Counted from the first letter of the stretch, positions 27,309-36,258 are shown. The stretch: 38,509 bases of DNA from Sphingomonadaceae bacterium (GCA_019239785.1 JAFAZM010000298.1:1-38509); one strand, 5' to 3'. Numbers and translations: made by a program. The notes: generated from the letters alone by a model not told the origin.

Positions 27309-27929
27309 CTATTTTTGCCCGAGCGCGGCAAGGATCGGATCGGCGCTCACCACGCCGCGGTTGAACATATAGGTCGTCCCGTCCCTCGCGGTGATGATGA
27401 TCCTGGTGTCGATGAGGGCCTTCCTGCTGCTGACGGAGGCGATCTCGTCCCTGCGCAGCACGACAATGTTGCGCGCCTTCGCGGTCGGGATCTGGCTGAT
27501 CAGCATGCCCATCAGGCTCGTGCCGGCCACCTTCGGCTTGAACAGGACGCGCCGGTCGGTGACCGTCAATATGCCGCTGAACCCCGCGCCCCGCCCAAGC
27601 AGGGCAACGAGCCAGCTCCCCACCGACGTTTCGCCCGGCTGCACCTCGAGGCTGCTCCAGTCCCCCGGCCCCCAATCCGATGACGCCACTGCCGGCGCGG
27701 GAGGCGGAGGCGGTGAAGGAGTAGGAGCAGGAGCGGGTGGGGTCGGCGGCACGGGTAATGGTGGGGCGACCGGCGGTGCGGGCGCCGGGGCGGGCGGCGC
27801 CGGCCGCGAGGCCGCCGCGACGCCGGCCGGCATCGCGCCCGGCACCCGCGCCCCGCACGCCCCGCAGAAGGCGGCGCCGGGCGGGAGAGCCGCGCCGCAC
27901 TGGCCGCAATATCGGTGCACCGCGTTCAC
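27309..27929 (-). CDS. Zinc-ribbon protein with Pro/Ala linker and PH/GRAM-like C-terminal domain
   Basis: YCGQCGAALPPGAAFCGACGARVPG; P/A-rich linker; GFSGILTVTDRRVLFKPK...VVLRRDEIASVSSRKALIDTRIIITARDGTTYMFNRG; GTG start. Confidence 0.82.
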   Translation of the reverse strand: MNAVHRYCGQCGAALPPGAAFCGACGARVPGAMPAGVAAASRPAPPAPAPAPPVAPPLPVPPTPPAPAPTPSPPPPPAPAVASSDWGPGDWSSLEVQPGETSVGSWLVALLGRGAGFSGILTVTDRRVLFKPKVAGTSLMGMLISQIPTAKARNIVVLRRDEIASVSSRKALIDTRIIITARDGTTYMFNRGVVSADPILAALGQK

Positions 27930-27939
27930 TCCTTCGCCT

Positions 27940-29175
27940 TCAGCGCGGCCAGCACCGGTTGAAGGTGCCGGTCCTGTTCGCCTCGGTGAAGGTGAACTGG
28001 TCCTGGCTCACGCGGTGCAGGATCATGATCTCGCTCTGCCCGTCCGAATAGGAGAGCGAGAGCGAATTGCCGACCAGCGTCCAGCTCCCCGTTCCCACCG
28101 ACGAAGTGAACATATGGTTGGCGTTCAGGGTGACGAAGGCCCCGGCTCCGACGCAATTGGGCGCCCATTGCGCGCCCTGCAGATAGGCTTCGCTGATCAG
28201 GCCCGAATCGCCGGACGCGTCCGTTCCGGTGGGCGCATAGGATGGGCTGGAGGACGTGCCGGAGGACGAGCCGTATGAGCCGTGGCGCGCGCGGCCCAGG
28301 CCCATCTCGTTGACCAGCACGGCGATCAACAAAAACCAGACGACTCCCACTGCGACGGCAAGGCCGATCGCGCTCCCCATGCTCACCCCGCCCTGGCTCT
28401 GCAGCCAGCTCGCCTGCGCCTGCGGATCCGGCATCGTCGCCCGCGCCTGCGCCAGGCTGCGGTCGGTCTGGGCGCGATACATGGCGTTGCCGCGCCAGCC
28501 GATCCAGGCGCAGACGGCGAGCATCAGCCCGCTGGTGAGGGTGAACAGGGCGGGGGCGAACAGGCCGACCAGCTCAAGGACCAGGATCGCGGCGACGACG
28601 CCGAGCGCCGGCGCGAGCATCCGCCGATAGGCGAGCCAGAAGGCGTTGAGCAGGAAGGCCGCCCAGTTCCAGCTGTTGGGCTTGCCCGTCGCCGCGATGC
28701 TGCGCCACTTGCCGAGATAATAATCGGCATTGGGCCCCACGAAGGCGCGCACGGCCTGTTCCTGCCCGGGGTCGATCGCCGTGCCCGTTCCCACGGCGCC
28801 GGCGGCTGGCGCGGGCGCCGACGGAGGAGAGGCCGCGGCCGCATGAGCGGGCGCCGGCGGGGAATGAGCCGGTTCGGGCGCGGCCGGCGCGGTATGAGCG
28901 GGCGCGGCCGGGGGCGGCACGTAGGCTGGGGGTTCGGCTGGTGGCGGCGCTCCATAGACCGGGGGTGGAGGCGGCGGAGGCGGCGGCGCGGGCTCGGCCG
29001 GGGCCGGCTCGACCGGCGGGAGCGGCGGCTCCTCCGCCGGGGCCGGGGCCGGGGGCGCGGGCTCGGGCGCCGGCGGCGGGCTCGCGGCGCCGGCGACCGG
29101 CGTGCCGCAGGCGCTGCAGAATGCGGCCCCGGGCGTCAGCGCGGCGCCGCAGGCAGTGCAGAAATTCTGGCTCAT
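27940..29175 (-). CDS. Zinc-ribbon + DUF2628-like membrane protein
   Basis: MSQNFCTACGAALTPGAAFCSACGTPV; long P/A linker; DYYLGKWRSIAATGKPNSWNWAAFLLNAFWLAYRRMLAPALG... with TM helices. Confidence 0.83.
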   Translation of the reverse strand: MSQNFCTACGAALTPGAAFCSACGTPVAGAASPPPAPEPAPPAPAPAEEPPLPPVEPAPAEPAPPPPPPPPPVYGAPPPAEPPAYVPPPAAPAHTAPAAPEPAHSPPAPAHAAAASPPSAPAPAAGAVGTGTAIDPGQEQAVRAFVGPNADYYLGKWRSIAATGKPNSWNWAAFLLNAFWLAYRRMLAPALGVVAAILVLELVGLFAPALFTLTSGLMLAVCAWIGWRGNAMYRAQTDRSLAQARATMPDPQAQASWLQSQGGVSMGSAIGLAVAVGVVWFLLIAVLVNEMGLGRARHGSYGSSSGTSSSPSYAPTGTDASGDSGLISEAYLQGAQWAPNCVGAGAFVTLNANHMFTSSVGTGSWTLVGNSLSLSYSDGQSEIMILHRVSQDQFTFTEANRTGTFNRCWPR

Positions 29176-29405
29176 CCTTCCCCCTCCTTCGCCGTCCGCG
29201 CCGACAGCAAGGAGAGGCGTCGCAGCGCCTCCAGGCGCCGCCCCACGCATACGCAACCCCCTGACGCATACGACACGGCCGAACGACGAGGCTGCGCAAC
29301 AACGCCCCGTGCGTCAATACCTTAGACTGGGTACGCGCCGCCGTCGTCCTGCCCTGATCCTGGTCGGGCAATCAGGGCGGCCTTGCGGCCCCATCGACAC
29401 CCATC

Positions 29406-29714
29406 CTACGCCGCCGGCCTGCAGATCCGCCGGCCCAGCTGCAGCCGCGACGTACCGGGGTCGAACCTGTCCATGTCATTGTCCCGCCCGGCATAATGGT
29501 CGCCGACGCCGATCAGGATCATCGCCTCGTCGATCGTGGTGTGCACCGTCACATGGATTTCGGGCGGCGCCAGATCGAACCTGGTGATCCAGACATCGGG
29601 ATAGCCGCCGTCGCAATGGAAGTGGATCGGCGCCGAGAGTTCCTGGTGGGGGAGAGGCGGTTCCAAAGCGAGCATGAAGGGCCCGGTGGTGCGTCCGCCT
29701 GGCGTATTGTGCAC
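29406..29714 (-). CDS. Small hypothetical protein
   Basis: 102 aa ORF (GTG start; alternative ATG at 29675): APIHFHCDGGYPDVWITRFDLAPPEIHVTVHTTIDEAMILIGVGDHYAGRDNDMDRFDPG; non-low-complexity composition. Confidence 0.5.
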   Translation of the reverse strand: MHNTPGGRTTGPFMLALEPPLPHQELSAPIHFHCDGGYPDVWITRFDLAPPEIHVTVHTTIDEAMILIGVGDHYAGRDNDMDRFDPGTSRLQLGRRICRPAA

Positions 29715-29797
29715 CGGCTTTCCGCGGCGGCTCGTTCCGGCGCGGAACGGTCTCCCGCCCAGCGCCGTTTGCGTCCCTCGGCGACTCGAGGAGCGCG

Positions 29798-30568
29798 ATG
29801 AAAACGTTCGAATCCGTGACCCGACTGGGCTTTGCCGCGCGTGGCCTGATGTACGGCGCGATCGGCTGGCTCGCCTTGCGCAGCGGCCGGACCGAGGATC
29901 CGCGCGGGATCATCGAGTATCTCGCGAGCGGCATCGGCGCCGTGCTGGTCGCGGTGATGGCCGTCGGCTTCTTCAGCTACGGCGCCTGGCGCCTGCTGGA
30001 GGCCTGGCTCGACAGCGAGCGGCACGGCAGCGATGCGAAGGGGATCGGCGTCCGTCTCGCTTATGCGGGCTCCGGCTTCATCCATTTCGGCTTCGGCATC
30101 GCCGCGATCCTCGCGGCCCTGCACGCCCGGCACAGCGGCGGTGGCGGCGATGCGCAGAAGACCGGCGCGGCGATGGCGCTCGCCATGCCGGGCGGCCAGT
30201 GGCTCGTCTATCTGGCCGCGGCGGTCCTGGCCGGGGTCGCCATCCACCAGTTCCGCAAGGCCTGGAACCTCAAGTTCATGCGCCACCTCGACTGCTCGCC
30301 GGCAGCGCATCTCTGGATCTGCTGGCTCGGCCGCGCCGGCTACGCCGCGCGCGGCGCCCTGTTCCTGACCATGGGCTGGCTGCTCGTCCGGGCGGGCGAG
30401 GCGCACAGCCCCGGGAGGGCCGGCGGGATCGACGACGCCCTGGGCGCGCTGCCGCGCAGCGCCCAGCTCGCCGTTGCGGCGGGTGTCCTTCTCTTCGGCC
30501 TGTTCAGCCTGACCGAGGCCGGCTGCCGCCGCGTGCCCGCGGCACGCCGGAAGTCTACCCTCCGATAA
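29798..30568 (+). CDS. DUF1206 family membrane protein
   Basis: FESVTRLGFAARGLMYGAIGWLALRSG...KGIGVRLAYAGSGFIHFGFGIAAI...WLGRAGYAARGALFLTMGWLLVRA: repeated DUF1206 GxxARGxxY units. Confidence 0.9.
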   Translation: MKTFESVTRLGFAARGLMYGAIGWLALRSGRTEDPRGIIEYLASGIGAVLVAVMAVGFFSYGAWRLLEAWLDSERHGSDAKGIGVRLAYAGSGFIHFGFGIAAILAALHARHSGGGGDAQKTGAAMALAMPGGQWLVYLAAAVLAGVAIHQFRKAWNLKFMRHLDCSPAAHLWICWLGRAGYAARGALFLTMGWLLVRAGEAHSPGRAGGIDDALGALPRSAQLAVAAGVLLFGLFSLTEAGCRRVPAARRKSTLR

Positions 30569-30607
30569 GGCGCGCCTTGGCGGCGGGGCCTATGACGATG
30601 GGTCGTA

Positions 30608-30636
30608 TTGACAACGTAGATACGTAGCTCCATATT
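30608..30636 (+). promoter_or_regulatory. Putative sigma70-type promoter with embedded palindrome for the toxin-antitoxin operon
   Basis: ttgaca (30608-30613), 17-nt spacer, catatt (30631-30636); palindrome acgta-ga-tacgt within the spacer. Confidence 0.6.
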
Positions 30637-30642
30637 TGTCTC

Positions 30643-30948
30643 ATGCCCAGACCGTCCCGCCGCGCCGCCGCAAGCTCGGTCCCTGATACGAAAGGCAGCA
30701 TCAACCTGCGTATCGAGAGCGGCACGCGCGAGCTCATCGACGAGGCCGCCGCATTGCTCGGCAAGACGCGTACCGAGTTCATGGTCGAGAGCGCGCGGAC
30801 GCTGGCGATCGACGTGCTGCTGGATCAACGCCTCTTCGTCCTCGACGGCGGGCGCTACGACGTCTTCGTCCACGCACTCGACAATCCCCCGGCGCCCGGG
30901 CCGCGGCTGCGCGCATTGCTGCGCCGTGCGCCGGCTTGGCAAAGTTGA
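30643..30948 (+). CDS. DUF1778 / TacA-type ribbon-helix-helix antitoxin
   Basis: KGSINLRIESGTRELIDEAAALLGKTRTEFMVESARTLAIDVLLDQRLFVLDGGRYDVFVHALDNPP; followed directly by a GNAT gene. Confidence 0.94.
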   Translation: MPRPSRRAAASSVPDTKGSINLRIESGTRELIDEAAALLGKTRTEFMVESARTLAIDVLLDQRLFVLDGGRYDVFVHALDNPPAPGPRLRALLRRAPAWQS

Positions 30949-31463
30949 CAGCCTTCGAAGACCCGAGAGCCAATCTGTCGGCGCCGGCCCCGTTGACCGC
31001 GGATCACGACGTCGCCGATTTCGACTGCGGCGTGCCGGCGCTGAACGACTGGCTCAAGCGACGCGCGTTCAGGAACGAGAGTCGCTTCTCGCGAACCTAC
31101 GTCGTTGCGGCTGGCAATCGCGTGGTCGCCTATGTCTGTATCTCCGCCGGGTCGGTCGAGCGCGCTGCCGCGCCGGGCAGGCTTCGGCGCAACGCGCCCG
31201 ACAAGGTGCCGGTCTCGATCATCGGGCGCCTCGCCGTGGACAAAAGACATGCCGGCCGCGGTCTCGGGGCCGACATGCTGGCCGACGCGCTTCGCCGCAT
31301 CGCGTTCGCCGCGCGGAGCATCGGCATCGGTGCCGTCCTCGTTCAGGCCAAGGACGAGAACGCGAAGCTTTTCTATCTACGCTGTGCGGAGTTCCTCGAA
31401 TATCCGGAGGAGAGCCGGACCCTCTTCCTCCCGATCGAGACGGTGGTCGCGGCGTTCGGTTGA
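30936..31463 (+). CDS. GNAT-family TacT-type toxin
   Basis: ADHDVADFDCGVPALNDWLKRRAFRNESRFSRTYVVAAGNRVVAYVCISAGSV...SIIGRLAVDKRHAGRGLGADMLADALRRI; TTG start (30936 or 30945) overlapping the antitoxin stop. Confidence 0.94.
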   Translation: MAKLTAFEDPRANLSAPAPLTADHDVADFDCGVPALNDWLKRRAFRNESRFSRTYVVAAGNRVVAYVCISAGSVERAAAPGRLRRNAPDKVPVSIIGRLAVDKRHAGRGLGADMLADALRRIAFAARSIGIGAVLVQAKDENAKLFYLRCAEFLEYPEESRTLFLPIETVVAAFG

Positions 31464-31475
31464 TGTTCGCCCGCC

Positions 31476-32141
31476 TCATTCGAACTCCTCCGCATCATAT
31501 GGATGCGGATTGCGCGGCCCGCGGCGCGGCAGCCGGGGCGCGTCGCAGCCCGGCACGTTTCGATTGCAGGCCGGCGTCCAGAATTCGACGATGTCGGGAT
31601 CCTGCCAGATCGGGAACAGCCGCGGGTAGAGGAGCGCCGCCGGCTCGTCGATCCGCCAGCGGCCGAGGATCCAGTCGCCGTCGCAGGTGACGATGTCGAG
31701 CAGCTCGGCGTGGCGGTCGAGCCGGCTGCCGTCGCGGGTGCGGATCACCGGCAGGCTGGCGGCGCGCGCCGCGAGGCGGCCGACCGAGGCGCTGACCCCG
31801 GTGCTGACGCCGAGGCCGATCACCCAGCGCTCGGGCCCGGGGTCGCCGTCCTTGGAGAGGAGCAGCCAGCCGTCCGAGCCGCCATAGACCGGAAAGCTGG
31901 TCGGCTCGCGGCCCAGCCGGCCGGCCCGCGACGCCGGGATCTCGCCGACGCGCGGCAGGCGCCGGTCCGGCGCGCCGTAGAGGCCGCGGATCCCGGTCGA
32001 CGGTTCGTCGATCCGCGCCACAATGCCGTTGCAGGCGAGGAACCCGCGCGCGCTTTGCATCGCCGGCGCGGAGCCCGGCGGCTGCAGGCCGGCCGCGAGC
32101 AAAACCGCGGCCGCTCCGATCTGCGCGGCGAGCGCGCTCAT
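31476..32141 (-). CDS. Hypothetical exported protein
   Basis: 222 codons, MSALAAQIGAAAVLLAAGLQPPGSAPAMQSARGFLACNGIVARIDEP...; start overlaps upstream gene stop (tcat). Confidence 0.7.
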   Translation of the reverse strand: MSALAAQIGAAAVLLAAGLQPPGSAPAMQSARGFLACNGIVARIDEPSTGIRGLYGAPDRRLPRVGEIPASRAGRLGREPTSFPVYGGSDGWLLLSKDGDPGPERWVIGLGVSTGVSASVGRLAARAASLPVIRTRDGSRLDRHAELLDIVTCDGDWILGRWRIDEPAALLYPRLFPIWQDPDIVEFWTPACNRNVPGCDAPRLPRRGPRNPHPYDAEEFE

Positions 32142-32947
32142 TGGCCTTCGCTGTCCATCAGCAGCCCCGCCAGCCGCCAGGTCCCGTCCAGCCGCCGCCA
32201 GCTCGCGCGGTAGCGGAAGCGCTCCGTCACCATCGGCCCCGCCGTCGACCGGATGATTTCGGCGATTCCGGTGACCGTCGCGGTGCCGTCCCCGACCGCG
32301 ACCCTCCGCTCCGTCGTGCGATAGCGGATCAGGTTCATCCGCGCCTCGCCGGGCAGCATCCGGTCGATGGCATAGGCCCGGCCCCCGTCCCGGACGACCT
32401 CGGCGCCCGGCGCCAAGATCCCGGCGATCGCCGTCGCGTCCCGCTCGGTCATCGCCGCGGCGAAGGCGTCCTCGCGTGCGGCCACTTCCCGGGTCGTCTC
32501 CGCGTCTAGCTCCGCCCGGGTGAGTCGGTGTGCCGGCGTCCGCTCCGCCCAGGTCCGGAACGCCGCCAGCGCCTGCCGCGCCGCGGCCAGCGCTCCCTCG
32601 GGCCCGCCGGCGCACGCCACCCACATCCGCGAGGTCACCGCGAGCATGCGCAGATGCTCTTCCTGCACCCGCTGCAGCACCGGGCCGAGCCCCTTCGCCC
32701 GGGCGAGGCTTTCGATCGCCGCCAGCTCCGCCGCGAGCGCCTGCAGCTCGCCGGCGCGGCCGCGGCGGACGTTGCAGGTCCGGTAATTCTCCAGCGCCTC
32801 CATGGCGGCGACATAGGCGTGCTCATCGGCCGCCACCGCCGGCAATTGCCGCGCCTGGCCGCCCCGCTGCGCCGCCGCCGGCGCGCCCGCGGCTGCCAGC
32901 AGGGCCAGCGCGAGCGCAAGGCGCGTTCCGGGGCGCTGGCCGTGCAT
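32138..32947 (-). CDS. DUF4440/NTF2-like exported protein
   Basis: Signal MHGQRPGTRLALALALLAAAGAPAAAQ; C-terminal AAREDAFAAAMTERDATAIAGILAPGAEVVRDGG...RFRYRASWRRLDGTWRLAGLLMDSEGQ. Confidence 0.78.
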   Translation of the reverse strand: MHGQRPGTRLALALALLAAAGAPAAAQRGGQARQLPAVAADEHAYVAAMEALENYRTCNVRRGRAGELQALAAELAAIESLARAKGLGPVLQRVQEEHLRMLAVTSRMWVACAGGPEGALAAARQALAAFRTWAERTPAHRLTRAELDAETTREVAAREDAFAAAMTERDATAIAGILAPGAEVVRDGGRAYAIDRMLPGEARMNLIRYRTTERRVAVGDGTATVTGIAEIIRSTAGPMVTERFRYRASWRRLDGTWRLAGLLMDSEGQ

Positions 32948-33126
32948 CGGCGCAGGCTAGCACAGCCGGCCGGGAATGTCCGCAAGCCCGTCAGGGCGAA
33001 GCGGCGCCACGCTCCCCTCGGCCGATGAGGTGCGCGACCGGGTGCGCACATCGGCGAACGATCGCAGGCCTCGAACGGGCGGAAAACGGGGTTGGAACCG
33101 CGCTCGTGCGGTGGCAATCTACGCGC

Positions 33127-33318
33127 GTGGACCTCAGCGCGATCAGGGCCATCGAAGGAATGCAGGCGGATCTGCGCCATGCCGCTCGCGAAGTGCGCAG
33201 GATCATCCGCAGGCAGCGAGAGCAATTGTCCGAGAATGAGCGCGTGCTCGAATGGGCCAAGAAGGCGATGCAGCGAGACCGCGACGGGCCGGGCTGGGGC
33301 TTCCGCGCTCCGAGCTGA
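33127..33318 (+). CDS. Small helical hypothetical protein
   Basis: GTG-start frame: VDLSAIRAIEGMQADLRHAAREVRRIIRRQREQLSENERVLEWAKKAMQRDRDGPGWGFRAPS. Confidence 0.4.
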   Translation: MDLSAIRAIEGMQADLRHAAREVRRIIRRQREQLSENERVLEWAKKAMQRDRDGPGWGFRAPS

Positions 33319-33325
33319 CGGAGCG

Positions 33326-33541
33326 CTAATCGTTCAGCGCGGCGACGATGAGCGCGCGATGATTGTGCCACTCCACGAGCGTCGTCCGAAGCAGCGACAA
33401 CAGGTCCTCGGCCAGGCCGAGAGGATAGGTCCCGCCGCGCAGCCTTTCCACCATCGCGGCCTGCGCGGCGACGCGCAGCTCGCCCTCGGCGATATGCCGG
33501 TCGGCGAGGCGCAGGTGCGCCAACTCCATCTGGCGATCCAT
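33326..33541 (-). CDS. Small hypothetical protein
   Basis: MDRQMELAHLRLADRHIAEGELRVAAQAAMVERLRGGTYPLGLAEDLLSLLRTTLVEWHNHRALIVAALND; composition typical of a real protein. Confidence 0.55.
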   Translation of the reverse strand: MDRQMELAHLRLADRHIAEGELRVAAQAAMVERLRGGTYPLGLAEDLLSLLRTTLVEWHNHRALIVAALND

Positions 33542-33820
33542 CTCAATGTCCTCGTGGGCGGCAGTTGTAGCACGGACCCGATGAATCCGCGGCAGGGAAA
33601 ATGCGGGCGGGGCGGATTCGGCTGATACCGCTGTCGTTGGGGCGCCGCGCGGAAGCGCGCCGCCGGGGCAGGGTCACGATCGGGTTGGCGGGCGCGCGCG
33701 TTCGCCGTGGGCGCGCGCGAAGCCGCCCGGAAGCGGCGCGCCTCGCGGTTCGATTCCCATCGTCTGGGGACGGCGCAAATGTCGGGAACGCGGGCGCCGC
33801 TGGCCGGTTGATGCGGCGCT

Positions 33821-34204
33821 GTGGATTCATCTTCTCGTGCATCTCCCGGGGCCGCCGACGTGCTGCTCGTCGAGGACGATCCCTTGGTGCTCGATTTCAT
33901 GGCGGAGCTGCTCGGCGAGGATGGGCTGCAGGTCGCCTGCGCGCGCACCGCGGTCGAGGCGCTGGCCCTGCTCGAGACCGGCCTCGCGCCGACCATCCTC
34001 GTCACCGACATCCATCTGGCGGGGACGCTGAGCGGCCTCGATCTGGCGCGCTCCGTCGCTGAGGGCTGGCCGGAGATCAGGCTGCTGATCATCTCCGGCG
34101 AGAGCCGCCCGGTCCAGGCGCAATATCCCGAGCGCGCCTTGTTCTTCACCAAGCCGTTCGCGCCCGGCGCACTGATCGCGGTGGTCAGAAGCAGCGACTG
34201 GTGA
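33821..34204 (+). CDS. Stand-alone response-regulator receiver (REC) domain
   Basis: DVLLVEDDPLVLDFMAELLGEDGLQVACARTAVEALALLETGLAPTILVTDIHLAG...LLIISGES...LFFTKPFAPGALIAVV; GTG start. Confidence 0.93.
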   Translation: MDSSSRASPGAADVLLVEDDPLVLDFMAELLGEDGLQVACARTAVEALALLETGLAPTILVTDIHLAGTLSGLDLARSVAEGWPEIRLLIISGESRPVQAQYPERALFFTKPFAPGALIAVVRSSDW

Positions 34205-34246
34205 GCTCTCCAAAGGGGGAGGCTCGAACGCGGAGCCTTTCTTTTT

Positions 34247-34362
34247 CACCCACTCCCGCTCGCGGGAGAGGGCAGGGTGAGGGTCTTCTTCTTCATCGCG
34301 GCTTTCGTGCAGAAAAAAGAACAAGACCCTCATCCCAGCCTTCTCCCGCGGGCGGGAGAAGG
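34247..34362. repeat. Long inverted repeat between convergent genes
   Basis: cacccactcccgctcgcgggagagggcagggtgagggtcttcttctt ... agaacaagaccctcatcccagccttctcccgcgggcgggagaagg. Confidence 0.85.
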
Positions 34363-34386
34363 AGCGCCTCGGTGTCGAAACCGCGA

Positions 34387-35730
34387 TCAGCCCTGCGCGA
34401 AGGAGAAAGGCTCGAGCAAGGACGAGCTGTCCCAGGGGATCTGCTGGCCCGCCGTCGTCGCCACGACCGCGCGGCGCACGCTCCGGAACACATCCTCGAT
34501 CGGCTGGCCGGGCCGGGCGAGCTCGCTGACCAGAGCGAGGGTGAACGGGCTGTTCGCTCCGCCGCCGTCCATCGCGACCATGCCGGGGGCGGTGGAATAA
34601 GCGACATAGGTGCCCGGCGGCGCGGAGATCTGGGCCAGGCCCTGGCCCATGCCCGGCCAGCGCGCGGGGCCGTTGCGGCAGGCGTCGAGGATAATGACCC
34701 GCGTGGCGACCCGCTCCGTGCTCATGTCCCCGATCACGAGATCGACCGGCACCGCCGCCGCCCCGATGTCGGTGGGCCGCAGCGGCATGTCGACGCCGAG
34801 CAGGAAGTTCCGGCCGCTGATTTCGATCGCATGGCCGGCGAAGTAGAAGATCTGCGTCTGCCGGTCCGGGCCGTCCTGCCGGGCCTCGAGCCGGCCCAGC
34901 GCCGCGACGATCCCCGCCCGGTCGGGATCGATCAGCAGGTCCACGCGATAGCCCAGGTCGCTCAACCGCCGCGCCACCGCGCGCGCATCGTTCGGCGGAT
35001 TGGCGAGCACCGGCAGGCCGGCATAATTGCCGGCCCCGATCACCAGTGCCGAGCGGCCATTGGCGGCGGCCTGATGCGGCCCGCCAAGAGCCGCGGCGCC
35101 CGGCGCCGGCCCGCCCGGGCTTGCGCCGGGCCGCGGCGGCGCCGCCGGATTGGCGGCGCCCGGCAGCTGCCGCCTGCCGCTCCCGCCGGCGGCGCTCGAG
35201 GCCGGGCCATATTCCGCCGGCAGCAGGCGCGCGGCGATGCGCTGCGCCTCGGCCGGCGGCACCGCCTCGGTCTCCATCGTGGCGGTGAGGCCGTTCGCAA
35301 GCCGCGTCACGATCCGGGTCCCGCCGCCGCCGATATAGTCGATCCGTCCCGTATAAGGCTGGCCGGCATAGTCGCCCTCGAACGCGGCCGAGCCGTCCGG
35401 ATTGAAACGCCCGCGCAGCAGCCCCTGCGCGGTGGTCGCGGCGAAGCTCCCGTCCGGCTCGAAGCGGGTGACCTGGACGGTGCGCTTGCCCGCGATCAGA
35501 TAATCCTCGACGAAGACCCGGTTGGGCAGCTCCCACCGCCGAAAGGCGATATTGTCGAAGCGCGCGGCGTTCGGACCGATCGGGACATAGCGGAAAGCGC
35601 CCTCCCGCATTTGCGACAGGGCGGCGGCGAGGTCGAAGCCGCCCCGGCCGGGCTGAGCAAATGCGCCGACCGCGCCGATCAGCGCCGAGCCGGACAGGCC
35701 GGTGATGAATGTCCTGCGGCCGAACCGCAT
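34387..35730 (-). CDS. Caspase-like (peptidase C14 family) exported protein
   Basis: Tat-like MRFGRRTFITGLSGSALIGAVGAFAQ; C-terminal SALVIGAGNYAGLPVLANPPNDARAVARRLSDLGYRVDLLIDPDR..QIFYFAGHAIEISGRNFLLGVDM...VIILDACRNGP (His/Cys dyad). Confidence 0.92.
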   Translation of the reverse strand: MRFGRRTFITGLSGSALIGAVGAFAQPGRGGFDLAAALSQMREGAFRYVPIGPNAARFDNIAFRRWELPNRVFVEDYLIAGKRTVQVTRFEPDGSFAATTAQGLLRGRFNPDGSAAFEGDYAGQPYTGRIDYIGGGGTRIVTRLANGLTATMETEAVPPAEAQRIAARLLPAEYGPASSAAGGSGRRQLPGAANPAAPPRPGASPGGPAPGAAALGGPHQAAANGRSALVIGAGNYAGLPVLANPPNDARAVARRLSDLGYRVDLLIDPDRAGIVAALGRLEARQDGPDRQTQIFYFAGHAIEISGRNFLLGVDMPLRPTDIGAAAVPVDLVIGDMSTERVATRVIILDACRNGPARWPGMGQGLAQISAPPGTYVAYSTAPGMVAMDGGGANSPFTLALVSELARPGQPIEDVFRSVRRAVVATTAGQQIPWDSSSLLEPFSFAQG

Positions 35731-35862
35731 CCTTCCCTCCCGGTTCCCGGTGCGATCCTCGCGATCGCCGTCCGCCCCCGCCCTTGTCGCGCCGATCGCA
35801 CGCTTTGGGAAGCGTCTGCCCCTATCGCCGTCCGCTGCGGCCGAAGGCTGTCGCGACGCCGT

Positions 35863-36258
35863 TCAGCGGGAGGTGGGCCAGGGAAGCGCGCCGTTGGTTC
35901 GCCGGATGACCATCTCGGCCACCGCACGGTGCAGCGGCCGTGCGAAGGCGAGGCCGACGCGCGTGCCGCTCGACCAGGCGACGGTCGCGTCCCAGCTCTC
36001 GAGCGTCGGCAGGATGATCCAGCAGCGGGCGCCGACCTGGTGCGGCTCGCTGCTGCTGACCGCGCAGCCGTGCGTGGAGAGGTTGGCGATCGCGGCGTCG
36101 ACCGCCTTGCGCTGGCTCTTCCTGAATCCGGCCGCGCTTCTGCAGGCGACGCGGCGCACCCGGCGCCGGTCTCCCGCCAAGGCAGGGGTGAGCCACGGAT
36201 CGGGCTCCTGCCTTCCCGCCTGGCGATGGAAGATGGCGCGCTCGCCCAATTTCTGCAT
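35863..36258 (-). CDS. PilZ domain protein
   Basis: RRRVRRVACRSAAGFRKSQRKAVDAAIANLSTHGCAVSSSEPHQVGARCWIILPTLESWDATVAWSSGTRVGLAFARPLH; RBS aggagggg before ATG at 36258. Confidence 0.85.
   Translation of the reverse strand: MQKLGERAIFHRQAGRQEPDPWLTPALAGDRRRVRRVACRSAAGFRKSQRKAVDAAIANLSTHGCAVSSSEPHQVGARCWIILPTLESWDATVAWSSGTRVGLAFARPLHRAVAEMVIRRTNGALPWPTSR

Noticed and set aside
33821-34204. Two-component system
   Set aside because: Only a lone receiver domain; no histidine kinase or output domain in the window.
25737-35730. TIR + caspase-like + toxin-antitoxin read as a defence island
   Set aside because: Genes are dispersed over 10 kb among housekeeping-like or DUF genes; the caspase is predicted exported, and no hallmark defence genes (nucleases, cyclases, restriction systems) are present. 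Kept as separate observations.
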